Made by a program: the position numbers and the translations under genes. A stretch of 64,000 nucleotides of DNA, taken from contig JAYMTL010000014.1 of the NCBI GenBank assembly GCA_036897445.1, forward strand, positions 1 through 64,000. Reading direction: 5' to 3'. Below the pieces are notes generated by a model. That model was not told the origin of the DNA, made no database searches, and worked only from the letters and a program-made list of their open reading frames with translations. Of the stretch, positions 50,124 through 63,300 are shown in pieces; the stretch's first letter is position 1, and every line of letters starts with the position of its first letter. The DNA comes from Pelargonium tetragonum (taxonomy: Eukaryota > Streptophyta > Magnoliopsida > Geraniales > Geraniaceae).

Positions 50124-52984
50124 ATAAACAAAAAGGATTTCCTCGTGTTTTGCTTTTTTATAGCGTTTGGTTGAATACAATAAAGGTATTCTAAGTAGAA
50201 ACCGGGTTTCTCATTTTCGAACTGAGCACAGGGAGTCCTTACTCTCTCCCTATAATTTAGGTAATTCGAGATTTTTAATAACATAATAACAAAGGTAGCG
50301 GATACATTTCTTTTCGCGTTTTTATGCCTTACAGGCTTTCAAAAAGAAAGGTATAAACAAAGTTTTGTAGGAGAAACTAATCTTGTTGCACAAGTTTTCG
50401 GGTCTTATCTTATAGGGTACTGTATACTAGTAGGTTTTAAGTTAAGTGTAGGCTTTTCTATCCAAGGTAATTATCGTTCTCTGAAAAGTCAAAGGGTGTA
50501 TACCCCAGGTAAGAGGTTCTTTTTCAATTCTAAAGATTTTAAGGGGTCCCTTAAAAACATGTCCGGTTTACATTCTAAAATGCTACTTTATTCTAGTATT
50601 TAGTCCTTTGAGGTGCCTAGATTTCTGCTTGGGATTCACTTTGACTTTTATACTTGTAATCCCAAGATTTTATTTAGCCGCTTATACACTTTAAGGTACA
50701 GCCCTTTGTGCTTTCTAGAGCTTTTATTTACCCTGGGAATTCACGACTGTTCTCTTAAAAAAGATAAAAGCTCCAAGGGTCCTTCTTTTATTATTCCTAA
50801 ACTCTCACTCCCTTTTAATTAAACTAAACCCGAGGAGAGATTTTCATTTTAAGGAGTACTTCCGTTTATAAACTTGTGAATAAGTTTTGTAGGATATTTC
50901 CCTTTGATGAAGGAGCCCTCTTTTTAGTGTCCAAAAGAACTTAATCCTCTCCAGATTCTAAAAACTTGATAACCACAAAAGCTAAAAGAGATTCAGGATA
51001 CTTAGTATAACCCGGGCCCACCAGGTGACTTAAAGAAAGATTTTGTGGATTATCTTCTCTTGGTCTTTAGAAACCAACCTAATTTTGATTGAAATAAAAA
51101 GAGCTTCAATTTTAAGCATAGAGTTTCTTAAAATATCTACACATAGGATTGCGCGTTATTAGCAGCACATAAAGCTAATGTATCTCAACTCTTGTTTATA
51201 AAGAACCTGGAGGCTTTCTCAACCCCTATTGGATTTAAGTTAAACCTTTATTCTTAACTCGTTAAAAAGTCAAAGATAATCTGGATCCTGTATAGATCTG
51301 AAAGTTGATCATAGCCTAAAAAAGGAGCTTTACCAGGATTCTTCCTAGTCTTTTTCTTGTCTCCAAAAAGGCAAAAAGGGTGGAAGCCCTTGTTAGTTCT
51401 ATAAAAAACCTGCTTAAGTTAAGTGAAAAGCTGCGAAGTCATATATATATATATGTAACAAGGACGCTTTAAGTAAGGTATACAGAAAAAAAGCTTCTTC
51501 ATATATTCGTTGTTTTTTTTTGCTTTTACGGCTCATATGATCCTTAAGTAACAAAAGAGAAACTTTTTAAACTGGTATAGCCTAAAAGAGTTCTGGTATT
51601 CTGGTATGCGTTTTAGAGGTGTATTACAAGGGCACCCTTTTTGATTTCATAGTGAATTTTTTTTATTTATAAATCACTTATATAGAAAGAAAATTTAGAG
51701 CTGTAAGTTTAAGAGGAAATGTATTCTGTGGATAAAGCAGCGGAATACAAATAAGAGCGTCAAAGGTTCGAAACGCTTAGGATAATGAAGAACTCCTAAA
51801 AGGAATTCAGGTCAGTAAAGCTTTTTCATTAAGTTTTCTAGGAACTTGCCAAAAATGAAAGATTGTATAAATCTAGTACAGTAAAAGTTGTAAGGGTAAT
51901 TTAGAGAATACCCAAAGTCCTTACACCTCGAAAGATCATAACAAGATCTAATTTCCCGTTAATGAAAGGAACTTTAACTGCCTAATTTGTATCCTTTTTA
52001 ATTTAAATAGATTAAGGGCCCTGCTATGCTGTTCGGAAAGGGAGCTTGCTTGGTTTTTACTGATATAGCGTGTTACTGCCTCCTTATATAAAAACCCGCT
52101 TCCTTAAATAGTAAAGGTTAAGGCGTAGGCCTAAGTTATAGAAAGCTTTTTTTGTTCAAATTACTATATAAAAGAGAGGTAGGGGAAGTTGCCATATTTA
52201 TTAAATGTTAGGGACTCCCCTTTTTCCGTAGGATTCGTCCACTTGCATCCTACTTAGTATCCAAAAAATTCTTAAAAAAGTCCTGGGATATACCTAGTAG
52301 CCTAAGAGCTAAACTTGTAAAAAGCTGAGGAGCGAATCTCTATAATAAAGATATTTTGGTTTTAGTAAATTATTATATGTAATTCTTGAAAACACTACAA
52401 AAAGGGAGTATAAAAAAGCTTTTGCAATTGCGCAAGAGGGAGCCTTACTCTTTAGGAACAAGCGCCTACGGACCGCTAATTGTTTCTTAAATTACTTAAA
52501 CGAGCGAGACCAGATATTTTAATTATATAAAATTCAAGCACTCATATTAAGATTTTCAAAAGACTTGAACTTAAAGGGGGCCTCTCTTGCTCAAATGGAA
52601 AATTTTCGCAGGGTTCGTTTATCACGTATGAAAATTTCTCCTTGAAAAAAGCAAATATTATACCAATTAGCAGGGCTCCTATATAATAAAATAAAGGACC
52701 TTGTTTCGTTTTAACTGTGAAGATTAGGACTCCTTTGTAAATGTAAGGGGGCTTTATCTTTTAGAAATTACCACCAAAAACAAAGCAAAGAGCCAGGAAA
52801 TCCAAAATTTTTAGTTTCGAATAATAAAGGGAATTGCTCAAGTAAGAAATCTTAGATCTTGGGAAACCCGTTCTGCAAATTAAGATAAATTTCGTCTACC
52901 CTTGGGTTCGGTTCGGAAGGGTTTTATTTACACAACTTAAAAAGATTAAATATAGAGAGCTCCAATCTATGTGAGAATAAGAAA

Positions 52985-53003
52985 AAAGGTAACGAAGTTA
53001 ATA
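52985..53003 (+). repeat. dispersed 19-bp direct repeat, copy 2
   Basis: This is identical to the word at 50,105-50,123, in the same orientation. An exact 19-mer shared within 3 kb is not expected by chance in this composition. Confidence 0.7.
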
Positions 53004-54624
53004 GCTAACATATTTGGATTTCATATACGTAAAAAGACATATCCTGCTTGGAACTGGGTTAGTGCGGCTAAAAGGGGTTCTGAGGTTTTATAAAGGGGGC
53101 CCTTTTCCTTGGGATGGTCCTTGAAAGAGTGAAAGGGAAATCCTGGAAAGAAAGCGCGGACATTTGACTAATAGTATACGTTAAGTTATGCTTTAGCTAA
53201 TAAGGAGCAAGACTTGCCAGATTGCAAGTCTTTTTCCTTAATAGATATACCAGAGCCTAAAATAAGAGCATAGTGCTGAGAAACAAGATTTAATTAAGAA
53301 AAAGCAAGAAACTTACTATCATAATAAGTAATAGTGAAGTGGTCCTTATGCTTCAATTCAAATGAAAAAGCTTTTTTCCTGCTTATACAAGGGATACTCT
53401 TAGGAACCGGGTATTTTCTCAGAGTTCTTTTCATTCAGGTCTGTACCATTCATAAGATTAAGTGCAGTTATCTCCGAGGGGCCCCACCTACCGGGATTTT
53501 CCTATCTTTCTAAGAAACTCAAGGGGGCTCTTCCTTATAAATCCAAGGAAATGCTAATTTTGTTAAAGTATATAAAAATATCACACCATTTGTTTTAAAG
53601 GCAGTCTTGTAGCTTGATTTTTCCTGGGCTTCCGTACCCCTGTTTCTTATTGGGATCTGAATTACAGGACTCAAACCCTCTTTATATAAAGATCTAAGGA
53701 ACAATTATTTAAGAATCTTGCTTGCGGTTGTATAAAAAAACCAAAATTTCTTGTGGTTGCCCGATCCTTTATAAATATAATAAAGAGTACTTTATCAACT
53801 GGTAATTTGTATTAGAATGCTGTCCCATTTTTTTTAAGCATTTCATTTTAATAGGTTAAAAATGTTTTTTTTAATCAACTGCGAAAATACTGTATATTAT
53901 ATTTAGGCCCTTTACCTTTACCTAAAGCTTAAGGCATTTTTAAAGGTTATAACAAACGGAAGTCTACCCAGGCAATGACTTATATTTCTTAGCTTTGTAT
54001 TAATAGAACTAAAAACTTCCAAAAGCAAAACCGGGGAAGTTAAAAGAGGCTTATCTAACATAAAGCGGTCCCTTCTGGATTAGTATAAAGACTTTTGTCC
54101 CCACGTAGAGTATTTAGTACTCCTTATTTGTCAAAATCTACGTTAAGTAAATTCTTTCGATATAATAGATCTCTGGCAAGTCAAAGTTTCCCTAGTTAAA
54201 TAACTAAAAATTTTTTGTCAAGAGCATCCTATAAGTATAAGCGCTTTTTATAAAGATTTAAATAATTAAAAATTTGTGGGATTCACAAGCCTTAATTTTC
54301 TTTAAGAGTGGGCTCGTTAGAAAAAAAAAGGCGCCCCTTTACCTTTACAGACGATATATTATACTAAGATAAGAAAGGGGTAGCACGTCCTTTAGGTATT
54401 ACTTGAATCCACGAAGTAAAAAGGTTTTAGCTTACGCTTTTAAATTTTTACTATATTTTATAGATTTGCCCCCTTTTAGTATAGTAAACCTCGCTACTTT
54501 TGGTGGGCCCTGTATTCATTAGGATTTTGCTTACATAATGAAAAAGATTGGATTAAGAATGAATTTAACTAAATAATAGAAAATTCTTCCTAGGTTTATA
54601 CCCGGTAAAAAAAAGGCCTCTTTC

Positions 54625-54660
54625 GACTAAAGTCGTAGGTTCAAGTCCACCTACACGATA
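54625..54660 (+). pseudogene. tRNA-like 3' half fragment
   Basis: GTAGG (54,635-54,639) and CCTAC (54,650-54,654) pair around a loop holding TTCAAGTCC. The context AGTCGTAGGTTCAAGTCC resembles the variable region and T-arm of a bacterial-type tRNA such as tRNA-Lys, but the loop is 10 nt rather than 7. No matching 5' half is visible upstream. It is probably a decayed tRNA fragment, less likely chance. Confidence 0.3.
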
Positions 54661-54698
54661 ACCCAAGAGCTTTGATTGAAGATGAGCCTTCCTCGAGG

Positions 54699-54716
54699 GA
54701 AGTACGTCAGTACTTC
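54699..54716. repeat. perfect 7-bp hairpin
   Basis: GAAGTAC and GTACTTC pair exactly around GTCA. It lies about 40 bp downstream of the tRNA-like fragment at 54,625. The palindrome CCTCGAGG (54,691-54,698) immediately precedes it. Confidence 0.7.
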
Positions 54717-55886
54717 AGTTGTTTTTTTAACAAATTGAATCCTTCCTTAAATATCCTTTACCTTTCCTTTCTTGACAAGGTAAAAATTCACGGTTTTGAT
54801 TTGACTGAGTTTTTTATAAGAGCGGGTTAGATTCTTAAATAATATAGAGCACTCTAATAGCTAATAGAAATGGAGCTTGCTTGCTCGATGAATGATCATA
54901 AAAATTTTTTAAGGGGGAAGTAAAAGGTCCTGATTTAGTGACATAAGTTTGGAACCTTAATTTTTCTCAGCATTTCCGGAGTGCTTACTCAGAATTTAAT
55001 TTGGGCGCTTCAAACCACATCCTGGAGAAGCTATACGATTGGGGTAAACTTCATTTTGATCTTGTTGAGTTTTATATACGAGAGCTCCATAAAACTAGGC
55101 TTATGATTACTCATCTACCTGATATTGATAAATCAAAGAGAAAGTAAAAATAGACTGTACAAGCGCAAAGAACTTTTTATTTTTTATTTGTATCTTAGCG
55201 GGTCCGCAAGGGGTTTTTTCAACTAAGCTAAGTAAGGGGTAGATAGACAAATATCAGAGCCTAGAGTAAAGTAGAACTAACCCTATTCTCAAGATAAAGA
55301 ATTCTCGTTTTCCTTTGTAATACATACGAAAATCTATCGAATTATATACAATAGGACATAAGGCTCTAGTACAAGATTCTCGTACTTCCCCCAAACAATC
55401 AAAAAATAGCATTTTGGCACACAATACTTTTTTTTAGTTTAGTTAGTTGCATTCTGATTTGACTTAAGGGTTACTTTACTTCGATGAAAAAAGCCTAAAA
55501 GTGAAAGATTCTGCATACAAAGAATACTCTTTTCCTTTTTTATTCTATACCAAGAAAAAGGGTTTTAATACCACACCAGGACGCGACTTAGGATGAACCT
55601 CTTGGGTTCTTTTTGCTTCTACTTAATTAAGCGGTTCCATCAATGAGATTGACTAAGACTCAATTCGCATAGAATATCCCCTATACAAACCCCTAAAAGA
55701 ATTGCTTATAGTAAAATGAAAAATTTTTAATATCTAGAGCTAGGAATCCTTATAAGTTATAAAAATTTACTCTTATATAGACTTCTAAGAAACATGCATA
55801 ACGAGATAAGCTTAAGTAAGATATATTAGTCAAGGGTCTCCTCATCTGAAACTTAATCTTTTACAAGGGTTTTTTTTAGAAAATAG

Positions 55887-56381
55887 ATCAGTACGCTGTG
55901 GTTACATCTGCCGAAGACTACGGGTTCGAATTCCATAAAAGTTCTGAATCTATATCCTATTATATCATGTTATACTGTTTTAGCAACTTCTAGACATTTT
56001 ACGCGCCGGTTATTTTTCACCAATCGCAATATATATATGGTACTCTACTTCAACTTAGGTGCTATTGCTAACATGCTCCCTTTTTCAGCACTCTTTCTTA
56101 TTGCAGCTCCACAGTTTTCGTATAAGGACTCTTTTGTAGAGTACAAAAAAGACCTTAACCCCGTACCTGTTAATAAAGCAGTTAAATTACATTACAATCT
56201 TTCTGAAAGGGCTAAGGATTACTCGTATCATTTCATGTTTAGCTTATTATTTTTAGAAAGTGCGTCTAGTGGAAATGAATCCATCTATGGAAACTTTTCT
56301 TTCTTCGCGCGGGTCCTTTTACGAACAGCACTTAGTTCGAACTCATTAAGAAGAGAAATTCCACTTGTTTTACTTTGCTAA
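55887..56381 (+). CDS. candidate ORF of unknown function
   Basis: This is the longest frame I found without a standard stop: 164 codons from just after TAG (55,884-55,886) to TAA. The first ATG is at 56,037, giving 114 residues; upstream initiation at a non-ATG codon is possible. In the ATG part, a hand count finds G at about 28 of 114 first positions but only about 14 each at second and third positions, the bias expected of real codons. The product would have a hydrophobic stretch near the start (NMLPFSALFLIAAP), then a polar middle rich in K, D, E and N (residues about 33-65), another hydrophobic patch (FMFSLLFLE) and a serine-rich tail. I recognise no family. There is no convincing promoter or ribosome site, and AT repeats precede the ATG. 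It could be a real orphan ORF, a relic, or a chance opening. Confidence 0.28.
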   Translation: MSTLWLHLPKTTGSNSIKVLNLYPIISCYTVLATSRHFTRRLFFTNRNIYMVLYFNLGAIANMLPFSALFLIAAPQFSYKDSFVEYKKDLNPVPVNKAVKLHYNLSERAKDYSYHFMFSLLFLESASSGNESIYGNFSFFARVLLRTALSSNSLRREIPLVLLC

Positions 56382-59099
56382 AACATTTCCTTTTTTCGGA
56401 ATCTCTAAAAACTTGGATTTTGACTCTTTTTCTAGTAATTTTAGATTCAATTTTTCTTAAAGCGGTCTATTCTATATAAATAAAAAGGGCTTGCCATTTC
56501 ATAGAAATGCGTGGACTGAGGTTCTTTATTAATCATAAGTAGCTCTTTTAAGCAAATACTTTAGGGGTGTGGATACTTAGCGAGGTTATCCTTGTTATTA
56601 AAAAAGAGACTCTTTGCTTCAGAAAATTTTAAGAATTGAAAGGGTTTGACTTTACTAAGCTGCCAATGAGTATTCAACTATTTCCCGAGTACCCTAAAAA
56701 AGAAAAGCTGAGTTATAAGAGTAAGAATTCCCTATGAATAGCTAAAATTCTAAGTACAGGTGTATACTTGACCCAATTTGAATGAAAGGGATTGGCTTAG
56801 ATAAAGCAGTTCCCTTTCGAGGTACTCGTTTTCAGAAGAAGATATGTCAATTTATTTAGATGGTATAGCCAGGATAACTAAAAATGAACACGAAAAACCT
56901 TGCCTGGCTTGCTCGACTCGACAGAAATGGGTACTGCGCTACTGGGTTATTGCATGCATACTTAAAAATGCAAATCTTTAGTAACTCTAACCCCTCTTAT
57001 CTTATTACTATAAAGAGTATTCTGCTACTTCAGCTATAGAAAATCCCTTTGAGATAAAGCTTTTGCAGTTTCTCTATATTAATAATGCATACTATCCCTC
57101 TTAAGTTAGAGGCCCGCTTAGTGAATCTAAGTTCTTCTTGTTATCCAGTAAGAATGTTAAATTCCCAAGGAAGTAAAGTAGAATCACGGAAAGCTCTACA
57201 GCCCAGTTAAATATAAAAAAGACCCTTTTAAGTTAATGAAAAGATCTGCCTATACACTACTATATTATCAATTATCAACACGATAAAAAAGTACTAAACA
57301 TGTATTTCAGGCACTTTTTTCCGAGTGGAAATTTCTTTATAAGTGTTGTATAACCTCCAGGACTCCTTCTTTTCTTAGTCTGCTTAAAAGTAAAATGTTT
57401 GAAATTCGAGCACAAAAAAGAAATAGAGAGACTAGGAGGTACCAAAAAATCTCTTCTCTGGATATTCGGATACTTTTTAAAAAACAGGAAAAGGTTCACG
57501 AACAAAAAAGTTCATAAAACTCGAGCATTCTCAGATAAAAGGTGCTACTTAATTTAATAGAGTCTTTATGAAACATAAAGATTTGTTAAAACTCTTTTCT
57601 TTTTAGGGATAAAAAAGCTTATGTCCTAGCCAAAGAAGAACCAATTTCTTGAAAAGTCAAAGCATCAACCCGCGTATTTCTTTTAATAGGATAACTCCCG
57701 AGACTATTCAACCTCCGTGTAAACATATTGAAATTACCCTGAAACTGGAGTTTCAGAAGAGAGATCGCCCCGAAAAAATTTTTATTGTTTTACTAGCTAT
57801 ATCAAAAACTTATTGTACAAATTCCGGAATTCATGCCTTTCCTAAAGGGGTTTCAACTTTATAAGAGCTCTATATTTTTCTAATTCTAAAAAGAAAGACT
57901 CTTATTAATTTCATTAAGTAAGGAAAATTTTACCTAGGAATCCTATCTATAGTGATTCAACACTCGAGAAGACTCGGTATAAAAGGATCTCGTTAGAATA
58001 GGGGATTTTTCTACTAGGAAACAGGGAATAAGGTACACCCAAAGCTAAACTAATCTAAGTTAGAGTAACAAAAAAACCAATTAGAATCCCTATAAAAGTA
58101 ACACCCGGGTCAAAAGTGCTACTTATGGCAAAAAAAAATATCTAAGTATTTACTAAGTCCTAGACAATTAGCTAATGGACACGGCTCCCTATTGCCGAAT
58201 GCTAACTAAAGAGCGTACTTTTTTTTCTGAATGCAATAATTTTTTTTTTTCATTAGATTTAGGGTTGACTTTCTAAATACAAATGGAGTCTAACTTAACT
58301 AGGTATAAGAAAGCGTAGTTATAAACATATACGATAAGGGCCTCCATCTAATAATAAAAAATATAGCGAGCCTCAAAACTTCGGGTATTTCTTAGAAAGA
58401 TGTTAACTCACCAAGCTTGCTCCTCCAAAGAAACCTTGTGCTTACCTATACGAGTTCTTAAGTAAGTATAGAGTGCTAATATGGGTCTCCTTTGAAGAAA
58501 TTTGTATTTAAAAAGGGGGTAAGACCCAGCGAGAACTGAAGAATAAAGCTCTAAAGTACAATACTGAATTTCATCTATGTAAAGTAAAGAGTACCTTTTT
58601 TTTTGAAACTCCTAGGAAATTGTATTCACTGCTCCTTTTACAAGTCCTGCTTTGTGATCCGGGATATTTAAGGCGCCCAAAACTGAAACCGCGGGTTTCA
58701 AGCACTAAATCAAAGACTAGAACTTTGATATTTCATTCGAAGTGTCCAGTTAAACGTTTTTGTTTGTGTAATAACTGAAAAGGACTTCTTCAAGAGGCCA
58801 ACATGTTAACCTATTTAACCCCTCTAGTCTTTAGTTGGGGTGTGCTATATACTGCGTAAAACAACCCATTTTTTACTCTAAGCAGGGTTTTCGTTATTCA
58901 AGGATAAGCAAAAAGAAGAACTTATTGACGAAACAGCAGAGTTCTTAGAGAAATATGGAAATAAATAGTAAAAATAACCGGAGGTGAGCTCCCTTTTGTC
59001 GCAGTTAGACTTTACTACTGATATATAAGGGATATACCCTTGCGTCTGGCAATCTCTTACAGGATCCACTTCATTTGACAAATATGAAAAGGCTTACTA
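56382..59099. other. gene-free background DNA
   Basis: No gene, repeat family member or strong structure was recognised. Confidence 0.5.
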
Positions 59100-60330
59100 T
59101 TCATAATACCCTAAGTTTTCTTCTTCTACCCGGGACTTTATTCCTCCTCTTGTTAGGTTGTTAGAAAATATCGCAAATCTTTTTAGATAGTTCTTTTAGT
59201 TTCTATAGTATATAGTCATAAGGTCTTTTTAGTATTACTTCAGTTAGTCTTAATTATATTGCTTAACAAAAGAGAGTTGCTTTCTTCAGACTTATACTTT
59301 TCTGAGTATCTGGGGCAGCCCATCTAATCTATAAGGAGGTACGAGTAGAAGGTTTGTCTACTGGTTGTTCCCTACTCCCCAATAAATAGCTAAGTTGGCT
59401 TTTGTATTCCTTCGCTGTTTCTAGGTTTTTGAGTCTTAGAGATAATAAAATACAATAGAAATTTGATAGTAATGGTAAGTAAGACGAATACAGGAAAGAC
59501 AAGAACTACAATAAGTCCGGTTAGTGGAAGCTCCCCCTTAGTATAGCTCCTATCCATTAGCATAAAAAGGGTCTAATAGCTAGGAGACAGATACAGACCA
59601 AAGTTTATAAAAAAAGAAAAAAATAGGATACTATCTTCCTAGTTAGTTTTAGAGACAACGAGGTGCCTGTATCTTGAGAAAAAATCGTATCTTTCCATGC
59701 ATAACAATTCAGAATTACTATACTATATTACTTACACCGAGAGACTCCCCTGTCTATTTGTAAAACCCCGAATTATTGGCGAGAATAGCCTTTTGATTCC
59801 AGTTTGGGTTACCTAATTCATTTCAATTGAAATAAAGTCTTGTACATCCGACTCCTTTTGCGAAACTCTTATCACTCAAAAAAGCAAATACTTCAAGACT
59901 TTCTAAAGCTAATAAAAACCCTTTGTGGATGAAATTACTAGGACTCTGATTCATAACACCTCTCTCCCCTAGAACTTCTCACTACAGCTCCAGACTTCCC
60001 TTCTTACTAACTAAAAAAGGTAACTTTCTTTAGCCCTTTCACTTCTGTATCCCCAATAGCCAACCCTCTGAGCTAGTCTACTTTTTGTGTACCCTATTTC
60101 CTTTATTTAGTTGTAGTTGCAACCTTTACTACCCGAGCCCTTTTTCTTAAGAAATTCCCAACTAGACTAGTAGAAAACCAAACGCAGGAAGATCAAGCTT
60201 TCCTGTAACAAAGCTAATAGAATAAATGAAACGTTTACAGATCAAGTAGAATCATGCCAATGTTATTATCTAGAACGCTGTTTATCCAAGGTTCGAGTGT
60301 CGAGTAGGGTTGGGGGCTTGGACTACGGGC
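59100..60330. repeat. compositional islands with a TACCTAGA-family copy
   Basis: Two stretches with island texture (about 59,100-59,660 and 59,940-60,330) are separated by background. The second contains copy 6 of the repeat family at 60,241-60,310: TAGAATCATGCC is shared with copy 3, followed by ATCTAGAACG in place of TACCTAGAATG. A CCAACCCTCTGAG segment at about 60,062 resembles the CCCACCCTTTGAG segment near copy 1. No gene is recognisable. Confidence 0.4.
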
Positions 60331-63300
60331 CCCGGTTTCTACTACATTTCTTTTAGTCTTGTTACCCAGATGAACGAAAGAAGAGGACAGCCAAGTCTTA
60401 TCTCAGTTCAAGATATTAGGTAAACTGCTTCCCAATTCCCATTATTGTATTGTACAGGCTAATAATTCAGGTCTTCTTTTTAGCTCTATAACCGGACTTT
60501 TTTAAGAACTCGGATCGCGTTCTATACGATTTGAACCTATAGCCTCTTCCAGCTTTTTTGAAGCAGCGAGCAAGTATATCAGAGTTATAAGTCAAACTCA
60601 GGTACAAATAAGAATCATTTTCCCAGAATTTCTTCTCCAAAAACTATAAGAGAACTCTTTACGAGGTGTATGCCTCTGTATTGTACAAATTTCAGCAAAT
60701 TTTTATTCGGTGTATTTAAACAGATTTTGGTTCTTATAAACTCCCTGAACACAAGAGGAGCTTACGAATTATACCCGGACTCTTTAAATGAAAAGAAGCT
60801 TTTTTTTTAGCATTAGCAATAATGGAGGACTTCTTATTCTAGTTATTTGTTCTTTGCAAGAAACAAAAAGGTAACTTCATATCATATATATAAAGTTTTA
60901 TAGAGAATATTCTAAATATTAGACAGACTTTTTAAATAAAAAACGGAGCTCTCTTTAGAATTACTGTTTCGGCAAAAGCCCCAAATTAGAGCCTACCCAC
61001 AAGGATTGGCTTCGTTACGAGAACCCTTAGGGTTCTTACGTATCCCGTCCTATCTATCCATCTGCCTCAATCCAAAGAACGTAACCCCAAACTTAACTAA
61101 GATTTAACTCCCAAATCTCGTGTAAAGTAAAAAGGACTTTCTAAGGTAAATATAGAACAACTTGAGTGGATACAAAGGAAACAAAAAGGGGTTGCCTAGG
61201 CCTCTAGATATTCAAGCAATCCGCTGCTCCGAGAGTAGACCTTATCTTTTGTAAAAAAAAGAATTGGGAATCTTTGGATATCTAACAAATTTCTAAGAAA
61301 AAGGAAAGGATTTCTGTATTCATATAAGACTTATGTAAAAAGAGGAAACTGCTTCTCTATTAAAGAAGCTCCTAGGCTAAGGGGCTCCCCTAAAAGTGTA
61401 TAAACAAGGAGTTTAGATCCCCACTAAGTCCGGAGAGAGCTTATAAGTATTGTTAAGAAAACCCTGAATAGAAACGAATCCTTGTAAAAGCAAGTCAAAC
61501 TAGGTATATTACAGGCTTAAACCTCTTTCTTTTTCATAGTGATTTTATCTTCTTTAAAAGGATCCCGGATTTTTAACGGAAAGGCTGTTAGGAAACTAAC
61601 TTCAAACCCCGTTTCCTTTTTATTTAAGTTTCGATATGATTTAGCTTCTTACTCCGGGACACCCCTAAAAAGCGTAAACTCCACTTTATATTCTGTTAAG
61701 AGTGGTTTAATTGAGTGTAAAAAAGGAAAGATATTATTAAGTAAGGCAAGGAAGGAGGCTTTTCTTTACTAAGGATCTAAGGCCATGCTCGGAATTTTAT
61801 GCTTAAGATAGATTTGAAAGTTTACCCGTTTACTAAAAAAAGTCCCTTTGGTTTGAGACTATACCTATAAAAAGAAGCCTTGAAAAATTGAAATAATAAG
61901 AATAAAATCTGTAACCGGCTCTGAGAAACTTCTTGTAACTATATTAAAAACACACCTATTTAATTTAAAAAGTGCAATACCTGAACCTTGAGTGATACCG
62001 AGCAAAAGAACCTCTTACTAGACACAAAAACTTCTCAAATAGGAATTTCAGAAAAAGGGATTCCTCGGTATACTGACCCTTGCTCGAAAGTTAAGCGTTA
62101 AATTCAATTTTCTTTTTACTGAAAGTACTTTTAAAAAGATATATATCTCAAAGATAGGTAACTCTAAGTGTAAAGAAATCAGAGGTGCCCAGGTAGCTTT
62201 TTATATTTTATATTTATAGAAGAGTTGCACTAAAGGGTCTCGGTTTGTTTTATTCTTTATTACAAAAAGTCAGTCTCCTTATTTTACAATATTTACTTCT
62301 TCTGGGGATAAAGTAAAGAATAGAAGATAAATTGGTTATAAAATTCTCGAGTCTTACTCGTGTTTATCGGGTAGAGATCAAAGAGAAACTAGAAACCTTT
62401 GCTTGGGGACTTCGCACTTACCAATATTATAATTATAGAAGTTTTAGTAAGAAAAGCTTTTCTTAGTCAACAAGCTAAACTTACGCTGCTTATGACCGAG
62501 AACTTTCATCATATGTTATTTTTTATTCACTGTCTGTTAAAATCTTCTATAATTAAGAATTAAGGAGTTTTGCCCTGCCTTTTCTTTTAAACCCCAGATA
62601 AAGTCAAAGTTTTCCTAAGTTCAGAATTCTTTCGAGGGGGTTCTTTAACGTATAATCTAGTTAATGAAATAGGGTATCTTTAGCTTAGTAACAAAATCTA
62701 CTGGGACAAAAGGGTGGTCAAAATAAATATAAATAAAGAAGTAGGCTTAGCGGGTAAGAACCTTTCATTATATAAGTTAGGCATCGGCTTTTAGACTGTT
62801 AGACTAGAAAAATTTAGCGGGATCTTCCTATTTCGGTTCCTTTTCTGTATTTATTATTATGGAAGAAGTCCTTTTGATTGATTCTATTTTCAGAGCAGCT
62901 TTTTTACTTTTACTAGGCTAAGAATTTCTGATTTTCTGGGCTTTGAAAAAAAAAAACTAGAATAATAAACATAATTAGGGACCGCTTTACTTTGATCTAG
63001 ATCCTGCAAGTGTAGTGTAAATGTAAATAAGTAGAGCTTCGAAAGACACTTAATTAAATAATATATATAAAGCCTTTTAGAAACAATATACAGATTCTTA
63101 GAAGATTTATTCTTCAATTCTATCAAAAAAGAAGTCAAGATATAATGCTAAGTCAAAAGCAAGAGTAAGTCTAAGTACAAATCAGGGTACTGAAGTTACA
63201 TATTTAGCTATGAGGCTCTGTCTTATGACTTATGAGTTCCTGCACTAAGAGAGCTTTTTCATTTTCATATCAGTCTTTCAAATTTCTAGTATTGGGACGC

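Larger units (their letters stand above)
49061..55886. other. gene-free background DNA
   Basis: No gene is recognisable. A shared 19-bp word (50,105 and 52,985), a tRNA-like fragment (54,625) and a hairpin (54,699) are listed separately. A (TA)n run lies near 51,440. Confidence 0.5.

Noticed and set aside
51721-51780. tRNA-like stretch ending in GGTTCGAAACGC
   Set aside because: Only an AGCGT/ACGCT hairpin with a long loop forms. There is no cloverleaf.
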